In this document: in pieces, positions 1 through 7,058 of the stretch
Layout: each line of letters opens with the position of its first letter
Numbering within the stretch: position 1 is the first letter of the stretch
Source: DASSKO01 sp035690425
GTDB taxonomy: Bacteria > Actinomycetota > Actinomycetes > Propionibacteriales > Nocardioidaceae
Reading direction: 5' to 3'
Assembly (NCBI GenBank): GCA_035690425.1
Contig: DASSKO010000168.1
Span: 1-13,004, forward strand
DNA: 13,004 bases
The notes under the pieces: model-generated
Told to the model about the DNA's origin: nothing
Database searches by the model: none
The model's input: the letters and a program-made list of their open reading frames with translations, nothing else
Made by a program: the position numbers and the translations under genes

Positions 1-591
1 AGGACTGCTCTCGGGCACGGTTACGTCGCCTGGCACACCCGAGGCACCGGCATCTATCAGCGAGTGATGCTCCACCTCGGCTACATCGACCACCCCGGCG
101 GCGAAGCCGGAGCCGCCGTCCAACTCCTTCGCGACATCCACCGAGCGGCTGGCAACGGAATCGAGGTCGTCATCTACGACGGTGCGTTCCGAGGTGTTCA
201 CATCGACGAGGTCATGACCAAGTACGGCTACCAGGTAATCGCGAAGCAGCCCACCTACACCGACGAGGACCTCGCCACGTCCTCCATCGTCAAGGGTTCG
301 TCGCATGAGCCACGGCTCATTCGACCGTTGGGGACCAAACTTCACATCGCTCGCCAATCATCTTCGCCCAGGCTGCTCGAACCATCCTCACCAAAGCCCC
401 GGCTAGTCCGGTTGGTGGGGTCGAAAATCGAAGACGCAAGCGCCGAGCACCTGACACGCTTGGGTTCGTGTCTCAGTCGTTCAAGGACGAGCAGGGGGAG
501 TTGTTCCCGCTCCTCGATGCCGTCACCGACCCTCGGCCACTCGACCCACCCGCCAGAATCATGCTGCTTGATCCCGCCTACGACTCCGTGA
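1..591 (+). CDS. Partial transposase-like/mobile-element-derived protein, 5' end outside window, 3' part doubtful
   Basis: The frame is open from the first base, so the gene starts upstream of the window; the first internal start is GTG at 64. The readable part contains VVIYDGAFRGVHIDEVM followed by a short hydrophobic strand (YGYQVIAKQ) and RPLGTKLHI. I recognise this pattern, an Asp followed by a G-V-H-I-D segment, from uncharacterised actinobacterial proteins that look transposon-derived. This is recollection, not a search. Up to about base 345 the codons look coding. Beyond that the frame becomes Ser/Arg/Pro-rich with weaker G/C third-position bias, and from 468 it overlaps a better frame (468-1091). 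The true gene therefore probably ends or is frameshifted near 345-465, and the stop at 591 may be accidental. An eroded element remnant is the likeliest reading. Confidence 0.4.
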   Translation, partial: RTALGHGYVAWHTRGTGIYQRVMLHLGYIDHPGGEAGAAVQLLRDIHRAAGNGIEVVIYDGAFRGVHIDEVMTKYGYQVIAKQPTYTDEDLATSSIVKGSSHEPRLIRPLGTKLHIARQSSSPRLLEPSSPKPRLVRLVGSKIEDASAEHLTRLGSCLSRSRTSRGSCSRSSMPSPTLGHSTHPPESCCLIPPTTP

Positions 592-1091
592 TGAGGGCCA
601 ATGGCGGAACCTACTGGCTGACAGCCGGAACAGAAGCCGCACTCTTGTGGGACGCGACCCTTGACTCGTTCGCGCACGGGATATGGGCCGGAACGATCGT
701 CTGCGCCCAAGCGGTTTGCGAACGAACGCTCGCCTCGCTCATCGAGACGTGGTACGCCATCCATCCACAGCCGAAGGGCTGGCGGATGTGGGGGCTCGGG
801 AGGCTCGTAGCCCACTTTCGCGACAGCAACCTGGCCGATCCAAATTTGTTGGACCAGGTCCAGCATGTCTGCGACGCGCGGAAGCCCTTCGGTCACTGGC
901 GACTCCCGATGGACGCCGGTTCGCTCACCAAGGTCGGGTACGACGCCTACTCGGCAGGAGGCGACTGTCAGGAAGCCCAAGACGTTTACGTCGCCAAGAC
1001 CGCGTTCCTCTGCGCGCAAACTGCGGTCAGGGTCCATTTTGGCGACCTACTCGCAGCGATGCCCGACCGCACTGGGGCTCTCGACGGTTAG
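468..1091 (+). CDS. Uncharacterised 207-aa protein with HEPN-like Rx4H motif
   Basis: Family not recognised with certainty. The frame is open from 309 (stop at 306), but GTG 468 is the first usual start; it has no clear ribosome binding site, and ATG 561 is an alternative. The middle is helical: residues 77-95 (TIVCAQAVCERTLASLIET) carry an acidic residue in an A-x-x-x-C-E pattern, 109-131 form a second helix (GLGRLVAHF), and residues 136-143 read DARKPFGH. The R138-x4-H143 spacing, with a polar residue after the Arg, matches the R-x4-6-H signature of HEPN nucleotide-binding/RNase domains, and the helix-helix-RxH order resembles the DUF4145-like branch. HEPN proteins are common in defence and toxin-antitoxin loci; no antitoxin or nucleotidyltransferase partner is visible here. 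G/C at third codon positions supports real coding, and the antisense frame 342-1037 is its shadow. Confidence 0.55.
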   Translation: MSQSFKDEQGELFPLLDAVTDPRPLDPPARIMLLDPAYDSVMRANGGTYWLTAGTEAALLWDATLDSFAHGIWAGTIVCAQAVCERTLASLIETWYAIHPQPKGWRMWGLGRLVAHFRDSNLADPNLLDQVQHVCDARKPFGHWRLPMDAGSLTKVGYDAYSAGGDCQEAQDVYVAKTAFLCAQTAVRVHFGDLLAAMPDRTGALDG

Positions 1092-1378
1092 TTGACGCGG
1101 GTCGAACTGGGGGAGACGGCGCGAAGTCAGAACCACTGGCCCGCCTTCGGGACTCGAACAATGAGCGGTCGAGTGTGGCTGCATGCGGTCAGCGCCGCGT
1201 TCCCGTTTGGGCGACCCGCGTTCCGGACTCTCAGGACGACGTTCCCTCGCTGACCTGCGCAAACGAACTACAGGTCGGTATCACCACTGGTCAGAGTTAA
1301 AGAGTGGAACCCCCAGAGGCCCAGGACGAGCGCCCGCGCGCCAGTATGCCCCACGGGCGCACCAGCCCACCGCCATGC

Positions 1379-2122
1379 TCACGCGAGCACGACCACTTTC
1401 CGACCCAGGTCGACGGCCGCGACAACGAAGACGACTCCCAGCCCGCCGCGAGCCGCCCACCGCAACGCCGGGCCGGACACCCACGGCTCGAGTACGGCGA
1501 CCCGGCGCAGCAACTCGGCCACCAACCAAGCAACGACCAACAGCGGCAGCAACGGAAGCACCGGCACCCACAGCACCAGCGTCGCAATTACGAGCCCCAA
1601 CGACGCCCGGGACGACCAGCCGCCGGGGCGCATCCACCGCTCCGCGAGCAGGGTCAGGCAGGCGGCGAAGAGCGCGGGGATCAGCAGGAAGAGCCCGATC
1701 GTCAGCCACAGCGGCTGCAGCAGGGTGAAGTCGACGCCGTCGCTGTGCACCAGCTGCGTGCCGACGACCACAGCGGGCCCGACCGAGATCGAGAGCACCT
1801 GGAACCACCGTGGCCCGATCAACAGCCCGCGCAGCAACGTGTAGACCGCTGCGCCGATCAGCCCCAGCTGCAGTGCGGCGCCCAGCAGCTGCACCGATCC
1901 CGACAGCGTGAGCTGCCCGATCGTGAACCCGTCGTCACTGGTCACGCCCGCGGCGTCCGGGTTCACCGCAGCGAGCAGCATCATCGCCAGTCTGCCGCCG
2001 ACACCACCGACCAGGACCCCAGCCAACGCGCCCCCGACCGTCATGGCAGCGAGCCGCCGCACGGCCTGCTCCGCCGCTGCCCGCCACGAGACCTCGGTTG
2101 CCTCGACGACCACTGCTCCCAT
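1379..2122 (-). CDS. Multi-pass integral membrane protein, unknown function
   Basis: A 247-aa hydrophobic protein with about six predicted membrane spans: roughly residues 23-48 (Gly-rich, GGALAGVLVGG), 75-103, 112-130, 138-165, 175-202 and 222-240. Short charged loops (for example LLAERWMRPGG and ELLRRV) separate them. No transporter, enzyme or signalling motif was recognised. The open frame reaches back to 2149, but ATG 2122 has an AAGGGG ribosome binding site about 7 bases upstream, so 2122 is preferred. A minus-strand TATCTT at 2153-2148 could be a -10 box giving a leader of about 20 bases, but no good -35 accompanies it. The gene lies 81 bases downstream of the sulfatase gene on the same strand, so either co-transcription or its own promoter is possible. 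A long plus-strand frame over it (1304-2623) is rich in Gln/Pro/Arg/His and is its mirror image. Confidence 0.75.
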   Translation of the reverse strand: MGAVVVEATEVSWRAAAEQAVRRLAAMTVGGALAGVLVGGVGGRLAMMLLAAVNPDAAGVTSDDGFTIGQLTLSGSVQLLGAALQLGLIGAAVYTLLRGLLIGPRWFQVLSISVGPAVVVGTQLVHSDGVDFTLLQPLWLTIGLFLLIPALFAACLTLLAERWMRPGGWSSRASLGLVIATLVLWVPVLPLLPLLVVAWLVAELLRRVAVLEPWVSGPALRWAARGGLGVVFVVAAVDLGRKVVVLA

Positions 2123-2203
2123 GACCCCACCCCTTCGCGCTGGGGACAAGATAGAGCCGTCGGTGCCGACTCGGCAGCCGAACGGCGTACCCGACCGGAG
2201 GGG

Positions 2204-4363
2204 TCAGAGGTTCCTGCGCAGATAGTGCGGCGTGCCCACGACCACCGGTGTGCCGGGGCGCAACCATCGGGCCAGCCAGATGACTTGCTTGGGCCGCATC
2301 GAAACCCAGCCGTGCTCACCGAGCCGATCGCCCGCGTGCAGGATGAAGCTCCCTTGCTGCAGGTCCGCAGGCAGATCCGCGACCCGCTGCTCCCGCAACG
2401 GCGAGTACGTCACCCGCTCACCCAGGTTGTAGTCCATGACCACCGCGTGTGGGTAGCGGAAGCGGTGCTGCCACAGCCGCTCGTAACGATCCTGCGGCCA
2501 CCGGGCGTTCGCCGGCTTGCGCGGCTGGAAGACGTTGTACGTGCGGGGCGAGTGCCGATCCATCGGCCAGTAGTCGTTGCGGTCGATGCGCCGGTACGGC
2601 AGTGCCGCGCCCGGATCGGGTAGCCGGCCGAAGGCGGTGGACGCCTGGAAGGTGCCGACCGGGGTCTCGCCGGACTCGTGCCTGCGGACACCGGGACCCA
2701 CCAGGCCGTGCTGCCCGAGCAGCACGGAGAGCGGGCCGCGGACGATCCGCCAGCTGCGGCCGCTGCGGTGCCACCCGACGAGTGTGCCCTGCCCGGTGCG
2801 CCAGTTGCCGGCGGTGATCGTGACGACTCGTCGGGCGTCGCCGATGCTGCCGAGCTCGTCAGGGTGCACGGGGGCCCGGCTCCGCAGCGGTCGCGGCACC
2901 GCACCTGAGACGGTGCGGCAGGCCTTTCCCTGGCACCGGCGCAGCCGCTCGAGCTTGTCGTGCAGCGCGGCCCGCACGTCGCGATGGGTCGGCCGGTACG
3001 CGAGGTTGGTCAGCGCGTACGGGTCCGCGCGGCGGTCGTACAGCTCGAACTCCCGGCTCTGCGGATATTGCACGTAGGTCCAGCGGGGCGTCCGCACGCC
3101 CTGGTAGAGCCAGCCGTCCTGGTAGCGCTTGAACGCGCCGGTCTCGATCGCCACAGCGCCGTACCCGCGCTTGGACTCGCCGCGGGCCAGCGGCAGCAAC
3201 GACCTGCCGTCCTGCACCAGCATCGGCTCGGCCGCGGCCGCCGCCGCGATGGTCGGCGCGATGTCGACCAGTGCCGTCGACTGGTGCCGTAGCTCGCCGT
3301 GCGGGATACCAGGACCGCGCATCAGCAGCGGGATCTGCAGGCTCGACGGGTACGGCAGGACCTTGCCGGTGCGGCGGTGCTGCCCCAGCATGAAGCCGTT
3401 GTCGGAGGTGAAGATGATCAGCGTGTTGTCGAGCTCGCCGCGCTCCTCGAGCAGTCGCACGGTGTCGCGCACGTTGCGGTCGACGGCCAGCAGCGACCGC
3501 ACCCGAGCCCGGTGCTGCTCGGTCGTGCGCGCGATCCGCTGCGGCCCCCAAGGGCGTAGCTCTCGCATGTGCAGCGGCTTGTCCCGCACCACCCGCTCGT
3601 TGAAGCTCGGGTTGCGGCGCGCGTCCAGCGAGAGGTTGGACCGCTTGTCGGCGTCCCGCGGAGCCGACATCGCCGGGCCCCAGCGGCACCCGTGCTCCTT
3701 GGGCCAGCAGGCGCCGTGCGGAGCGAGGTTGGACTGCCAGATGAAGAACGGCTCACCGCTGTCGACGCCTGCGTTGATCCGCTGCTCCACGATGTCCTGG
3801 AACACGGTGGCCTGGTACTGCCCGCTGTAGTCGACGAGCGTGCCGTCGTGGTTGATCGTCGTGCCGAAGTAGTCGTAGACGCCCGGCCCGACGGAGCCGT
3901 TCCAGCTGTCCCAGCCCGGTGGGACCTCCCGGCGGTCGTGCTTCCCGTAGCCGTTGAGGAACTTGCCGACGAACGTGGTCTGGTAACCGGCTCGCTGCAG
4001 CCACACCGGGAGGGTCCGGGCCCCGGTCTCACGCAGTGCCTGGTAGCCACCGTGTGCACCGACGTTGTTCCAGACACCGTTGTTGTGCGACAGCTGGCCG
4101 GTCATGATCGTTGCACGCGCCGGGCAGCACAGCGGGTTCGGCGCGATGGTGTCGTCGAAGGTCACGCCGTTGCCGCCGAGCAACCGCCGGGTGAACGGCA
4201 TGAACCGCAGGTCGGTGGTCGCCTGGTCGTCGGTGGTGATCAGCATGATGTTGGGGCGAGTGTCGACGTCCGTGGCCGACACCGGTGCCGACACCGGCCC
4301 GGCCGTCAGCCCGAGCACCACGCCGAGGCAGCCGACGACCAGGGCAGCGATTCTGGGCAACAC
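2204..4363 (-). CDS. Exported sulfatase fused to L,D-transpeptidase-like domain lacking the catalytic Cys
   Basis: A 719-aa two-domain protein. Residues 1-30 are a signal peptide ending near VSAPVSA. The sulfatase domain (about 36-470) shows PNIMLITTDDQ with metal-binding D45/D46, the formylglycine motif C79-C-P-A-R83 followed by TGQLSHNNGV, LAPH216, and TSDNG with D321/N322 before a basic K334. It should hydrolyse sulfate (or related) esters after C79 is oxidised by formylglycine-generating enzyme; the substrate is unknown. Residues 512-712 match the YkuD-like COG3786 layout: GQHGLVGPG, TPVGTF near 567-572, NDYWPMD, YN and DYN, then FILH676 and HGW686VSM. The family expects G-C-V at the last site; here Trp replaces the nucleophile (codon at 2306-2308), so transpeptidase activity is doubtful and peptidoglycan binding is an alternative role. 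The GTG start at 4363 follows GGGGAG with 4-base spacing. A CATAAT-like -10 lies at 4418-4413. Confidence 0.9.
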   Translation of the reverse strand: MLPRIAALVVGCLGVVLGLTAGPVSAPVSATDVDTRPNIMLITTDDQATTDLRFMPFTRRLLGGNGVTFDDTIAPNPLCCPARATIMTGQLSHNNGVWNNVGAHGGYQALRETGARTLPVWLQRAGYQTTFVGKFLNGYGKHDRREVPPGWDSWNGSVGPGVYDYFGTTINHDGTLVDYSGQYQATVFQDIVEQRINAGVDSGEPFFIWQSNLAPHGACWPKEHGCRWGPAMSAPRDADKRSNLSLDARRNPSFNERVVRDKPLHMRELRPWGPQRIARTTEQHRARVRSLLAVDRNVRDTVRLLEERGELDNTLIIFTSDNGFMLGQHRRTGKVLPYPSSLQIPLLMRGPGIPHGELRHQSTALVDIAPTIAAAAAAEPMLVQDGRSLLPLARGESKRGYGAVAIETGAFKRYQDGWLYQGVRTPRWTYVQYPQSREFELYDRRADPYALTNLAYRPTHRDVRAALHDKLERLRRCQGKACRTVSGAVPRPLRSRAPVHPDELGSIGDARRVVTITAGNWRTGQGTLVGWHRSGRSWRIVRGPLSVLLGQHGLVGPGVRRHESGETPVGTFQASTAFGRLPDPGAALPYRRIDRNDYWPMDRHSPRTYNVFQPRKPANARWPQDRYERLWQHRFRYPHAVVMDYNLGERVTYSPLREQRVADLPADLQQGSFILHAGDRLGEHGWVSMRPKQVIWLARWLRPGTPVVVGTPHYLRRNL

Positions 4364-4412
4364 AGCACTCCCCGTGCATTCAATGGTGACTTAGCGTAAT
4401 GGGCTGCGGTGA

Positions 4413-4418
4413 ATTATG
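4413..4418 (-). promoter_or_regulatory. Possible -10 box for the sulfatase gene
   Basis: On the minus strand this reads CATAAT, five of six matches to TATAAT, in a locally AT-richer stretch. A start about 7 bases downstream would give a leader of about 40 bases before GTG 4363. No convincing -35 hexamer is found at 16-18 bases, so this is a weak call. Confidence 0.25.
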
Positions 4419-4485
4419 CCGATGGCCCGATTTCCCCGTAGCAAGTTCGGCATATTTGTAATCAGCCACACACTCACAGCGACAG

Positions 4486-4521
4486 CAAGCGGGCGCCTCC
4501 CCGAGAAGAGACGCCCGCTTG
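4486..4521. repeat. Strong hairpin, 10-bp stem and 16-base loop
   Basis: CAAGCGGGCG (4486-4495) pairs perfectly with CGCCCGCTTG (4512-4521). It resembles an intrinsic terminator stem but has no U-run on either strand, and no annotated gene ends here: both flanking genes read away from it. It may insulate the divergent promoters, end an unseen small RNA, or belong to a leader. Confidence 0.5.
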
Positions 4522-4740
4522 TGCGGAGCCGCGCTGTCTGCTCACGCGCGATCCGGCAGACCTCAGCAGGATGAGGCCCGTCTACCCGTGTCCGACCATC
4601 GGTCCATGGTCGACATGCGGGCAGGTGCTCCGGTGAAGGAGAACTGCGACATCATGTCACCAGACGACAACAATACGTGACAACCCCTGCCTCGACCCTA
4701 GTTACGCTGCGGAGCGGTGTGGGAAGGTGGGATCTCGCCA

Positions 4741-4764
4741 GTTTGAGCGCTTTGTAGCGGGTTC
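4741..4764 (+). promoter_or_regulatory. Possible SigB/SigF-type promoter of the ATPase gene
   Basis: GTTT at 4741-4744 and GGGTTC at 4759-4764 are separated by 14 bases, close to the actinobacterial general-stress sigma pattern GTTT-N14-18-GGGTA. It lies about 144 bases upstream of an RsbW-like gene, a class often under stress-sigma control. The GGGTT half also sits in a small dyad (GCGGG-N6-CCCGC), so the match could be chance. Confidence 0.3.
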
Positions 4765-4907
4765 CAGCCCGCCACCGCGGCTCATGGTTCGCGATAGCAC
4801 GGGAGTACGGAGGTGTCGACTACGAAGCGTGACCCCAGGTCACCGATGACAGACGTCGCGACCGCAGTGCGGTCATAGCGACAACAGCCACCACCGGAGG
4901 TTGCGGG

Positions 4908-5852
4908 ATGGAGGACTTCGCGGAGCACATCGAGCTCGACCCCGAGCCTCGGTCCGCGACGCTGGCACGGCGCTGGATGCGTGACGTCCTCGACCAGATC
5001 GACCGTCCCGAGCTCGCAGAATCCGCGTCAGTGGCCGTCTCGGAGCTGGTCACCAACAGCATCCTGCACGCGCAGACCACGATCTCGCTGGTCGTGCAGA
5101 CTTTCGGCAAGCGGGTTGTCGTGACCGTGACCGACCGCTCGCCGGTGCCCTCGCGCGCGCGCATCAGCTCTGACGCGTCGCCGGACGACGAGACGACGGT
5201 CGGACGCGGGCTGCGGATCGTGCGGGCATGTGCCGTCGACTGGGGGATCACCTCGTCCCCACACGGCAAGGCGATCTGGTTCGTGCCGTCCGACGCCCCC
5301 CACAGCGTGGACCCTGCTTCGTTTCCGGGCATGGACCTGCTCGGCGACGAAGAGCAAGACGAGGTGGTGATCGAGGGGCCGCGGGTCCTCGTCCGGATGG
5401 TCGACGCGCCAGTGGTGGTGTTGCGGCACTTCCACGACAAGTGGAACGAACTGCTCCGGGAGATGCAGCTGATCGCTCTGGGCGAGCCGTCCGAGCTGCA
5501 GGGTCTGGCACAGGAGCTGATCGGTTTGGTGGCGATCACCCGGTCGACGCGCTGGATGACGCCCGACTCCGTGGGTGCCCTGGTCGAGTCCACGGTGAGT
5601 GGCGCCGACCGTATCGACCTCGAGCTCGATATCCCGACCGCAGCCCGGCCAGCGTTCGCTCGGCAGCTGGAGATCGCTCGCATCCTCGACGAGGCGACGT
5701 ACCAGGATCTGCTGCTCTATCTTCCCGGTGGTGGCCAGGCGGAGCAGCTGCGCGAGTGGTGGTTCGGGGGGATCGCCCGGCAGCTGGGCGGTGAGCCACC
5801 GCAGCCCTGGTCCAGCGGATTCGCACTGGACACGGCCGAGCTGTCCTGCTGA
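4908..5852 (+). CDS. RsbW/SpoIIAB-like ATP-binding protein with an unassigned C-terminal domain
   Basis: A 314-aa protein. Residues 10-127 form a GHKL-type HATPase_c_2 domain as in anti-sigma kinases: the N-box is ELVTNSILHA (46-55), a degenerate G1 box is VTVTDRSP (72-79, with D76 but without the usual glycines), and the G2 box is GRGLRIVRA (99-107). Such proteins bind ATP and phosphorylate an anti-anti-sigma (STAS) partner or sequester a sigma factor. The C-terminal half (about 155-314) is helical, with V-L-R-H-F-H-D-K-W-N-E at about 169-180, and I cannot assign it; it may sense a signal or bind a partner. The start is firm: GGAGG lies 7 bases before ATG 4908. No sigma or STAS gene is adjacent on this strand. 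Its stop directly abuts the stop of the convergent pirin gene. Confidence 0.85.
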   Translation: MEDFAEHIELDPEPRSATLARRWMRDVLDQIDRPELAESASVAVSELVTNSILHAQTTISLVVQTFGKRVVVTVTDRSPVPSRARISSDASPDDETTVGRGLRIVRACAVDWGITSSPHGKAIWFVPSDAPHSVDPASFPGMDLLGDEEQDEVVIEGPRVLVRMVDAPVVVLRHFHDKWNELLREMQLIALGEPSELQGLAQELIGLVAITRSTRWMTPDSVGALVESTVSGADRIDLELDIPTAARPAFARQLEIARILDEATYQDLLLYLPGGGQAEQLREWWFGGIARQLGGEPPQPWSSGFALDTAELSC

Positions 5853-6638
5853 TCAGGCAGCTACCGTCGCGTGCATCTCCCAGACCAGCACCTCGGCGTC
5901 CGACGTACCCGTGACCCGCTGACCCTGCGACACGGTGATCCTGGCGGCGTCACCGCGATGCAGACGCCCCACGCCCTCCAGGTCCACGCTGCCGCGCGCG
6001 ACGAAGACGTGCAGGTACGGCGCTGTCGGCAGCACCACGTGGTCGGTCGCGCGAAGCCGAGCCACGTGCAGGGCGGCATGCCGCTGCGCGATTCGGACCG
6101 CGGCGGTCTCTCGATGCTCGGGACGGCCGCTGGCCAGGGTGACCAGTGCCCCCGGTGCGAGGAGTCCACCGACCTCGGTCTGCTGATATCCGGGCTCGGC
6201 CGAGGCGTCGTCGGGCACGACCCACATCTGCACGAAGTGCACGGGATCGGCATGCGGTGCGGAGTCGTCGAGCCGCCAGGAGTCGTTGCGCTCGGAGTGC
6301 CAAACCCCACTGCCGGCGCTCATCCGCTGAGCAAGGCCCGGATAGACCACACCGGTCTGCCCGGTGGAGTCCTGGTGCACCAGTGAGCCCTCGAGAACCC
6401 AGGTGACGACCTCCATGTCGCGGTGCGGATGGGTGTCGAAGCCGGCACCGGAGGCAACCACGTCGTCGTTGTTGACCACCAGGAGGCCGTGATGGGTATT
6501 GGCCGGGTCGTAATGCGGACCGAACGAGAACGAGTGATGCGATTCCAGCCAGTCGGTGCGGGTCTCGAACCGCCGGCGGGCGGGCACCACCATGACGTCG
6601 GGAGCCAGGTCGGTGGGCGGGTTCCGGGCAGCAAGCAC
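5853..6638 (-). CDS. Pirin family protein (bicupin)
   Basis: A 261-aa pirin-like protein. The N-terminal cupin contains RFETRTDWLESHHSFSFG, a classic pirin opening, then FDTHPHRDMEVVTWVLEG with the His-x-His and Glu metal ligands, and LVHQDSTG. AQRMSAGSGVWHSERN gives the fourth (His) ligand. The C-terminal cupin (LHVARLRATDHVVLP onwards) is degenerate. Pirins are Fe-binding proteins; some bacterial members are quercetin dioxygenases and others regulate central metabolism by protein contact. The activity here cannot be deduced. The start is uncertain: GTG 6638 opens the frame with only a weak upstream site, and ATG 6593 lies just before the conserved domain and would give 246 aa. It follows fluC by 51 bases on the same strand, so co-transcription is possible. 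Its TGA directly abuts the TGA of the plus-strand ATPase gene. Confidence 0.9.
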   Translation of the reverse strand: MLAARNPPTDLAPDVMVVPARRRFETRTDWLESHHSFSFGPHYDPANTHHGLLVVNNDDVVASGAGFDTHPHRDMEVVTWVLEGSLVHQDSTGQTGVVYPGLAQRMSAGSGVWHSERNDSWRLDDSAPHADPVHFVQMWVVPDDASAEPGYQQTEVGGLLAPGALVTLASGRPEHRETAAVRIAQRHAALHVARLRATDHVVLPTAPYLHVFVARGSVDLEGVGRLHRGDAARITVSQGQRVTGTSDAEVLVWEMHATVAA

Positions 6639-6689
6639 GCCATCGAGCCTACGGGCAGCGCCGAGCCGGCGCAGCGCGCCCGAGGCGGA

Positions 6690-7058
6690 TCACAGCGCCT
6701 GGCTTAGTGCATAACCGAGGACGGCGGCGCCGAGGCCCGCGGTGAGACTGGCCGCGACGCTGAGCACGGCGAGCAGCCTCGCCCCGTCCTCGGCGAGGCG
6801 GACCACCTCATAGCTGAAGGTGCTGTAGGTGGTCAGCGCCCCGCAGAAGCCGGTGCCGACACCGGCGACGACCTCGGCCGGGACCCGCAGGTGAGCGGTC
6901 GCACCCACCAGAATCCCCAGGATCAGCGAGCCGACGACGTTGACGGTGAACGTGCCCCACGGGAACAGGCTGTCGTGGCGGGACTGCACAAAACGGTCAG
7001 TGAGGTAGCGAGCCGGTGCACCGACCGCCGCACCGACGCACACGAACAGCAGCGTCAC
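6690..7058 (-). CDS. crcB: Fluoride channel FluC/CrcB, subunit 1
   Basis: A 122-aa four-span membrane protein of typical FluC length. It has GAPARYL near the start, WGTFTVNVVGSLILG (34-48) with pore Asn40, and GFCGALTTYSTFS (70-82), the family's Phe-box region. FluC exports toxic fluoride as a dual-topology dimer; genomes with two adjacent small copies usually make a heterodimer. Here the canonical TTFSTFS reads T-T-Y78-S-T-F81-S, so the first Phe is Tyr and the second is kept. The gene starts at GTG 7058, overlapping the stop of the other fluC by four bases (GTGA), which implies translational coupling. Gene symbol by family (crcB/fluC). Confidence 0.93.
   Translation of the reverse strand: MTLLFVCVGAAVGAPARYLTDRFVQSRHDSLFPWGTFTVNVVGSLILGILVGATAHLRVPAEVVAGVGTGFCGALTTYSTFSYEVVRLAEDGARLLAVLSVAASLTAGLGAAVLGYALSQAL

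Larger units (their letters stand above)
4364..4907. other. 544-base divergent intergenic region without a gene
   Basis: It separates the sulfatase (minus) from the ATPase (plus). No plausible coding frame was found on either strand. It holds an AT-richer stretch (about 4400-4470), a 10-bp hairpin (4486-4521), two smaller dyads (cctca/tgagg near 4551-4566 and gaccat/atggtc near 4597-4614), a possible stress-sigma promoter (4741-4764) and the ATPase ribosome binding site. Its length is unusual for this compact window. Confidence 0.6.

Noticed and set aside
342..1037. 231-aa minus-strand open frame opposite the HEPN-like gene
   Set aside because: No motifs; composition is that of a reverse-strand shadow, and the plus frame has better codon-position bias and a coherent helical protein.
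1126..1180. T-loop-like TTCGAGTCCC on the minus strand, suggesting a tRNA remnant or attachment site
   Set aside because: The bases flanking the loop do not pair as a T-stem and no acceptor or anticodon arm can be built.
1304..2623. 439-aa plus-strand open frame
   Set aside because: Rich in Gln, Pro, Arg and His with no domain; it is the mirror of the membrane protein and the sulfatase C-terminus, both of which have clear start signals and recognisable sequence.
4633..4680. Tiny frame (GTG 4633 or ATG 4654 to TGA 4680) near an AAGGAG sequence
   Set aside because: Encodes only 8-15 residues, the AAGGAG is badly spaced from the ATG, and nothing supports translation.
4820..5683. 287-aa minus-strand open frame over the ATPase gene
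   Set aside because: Ser/Arg/Thr-rich shadow without domains; the plus-strand gene has a clear ribosome binding site and GHKL motifs.
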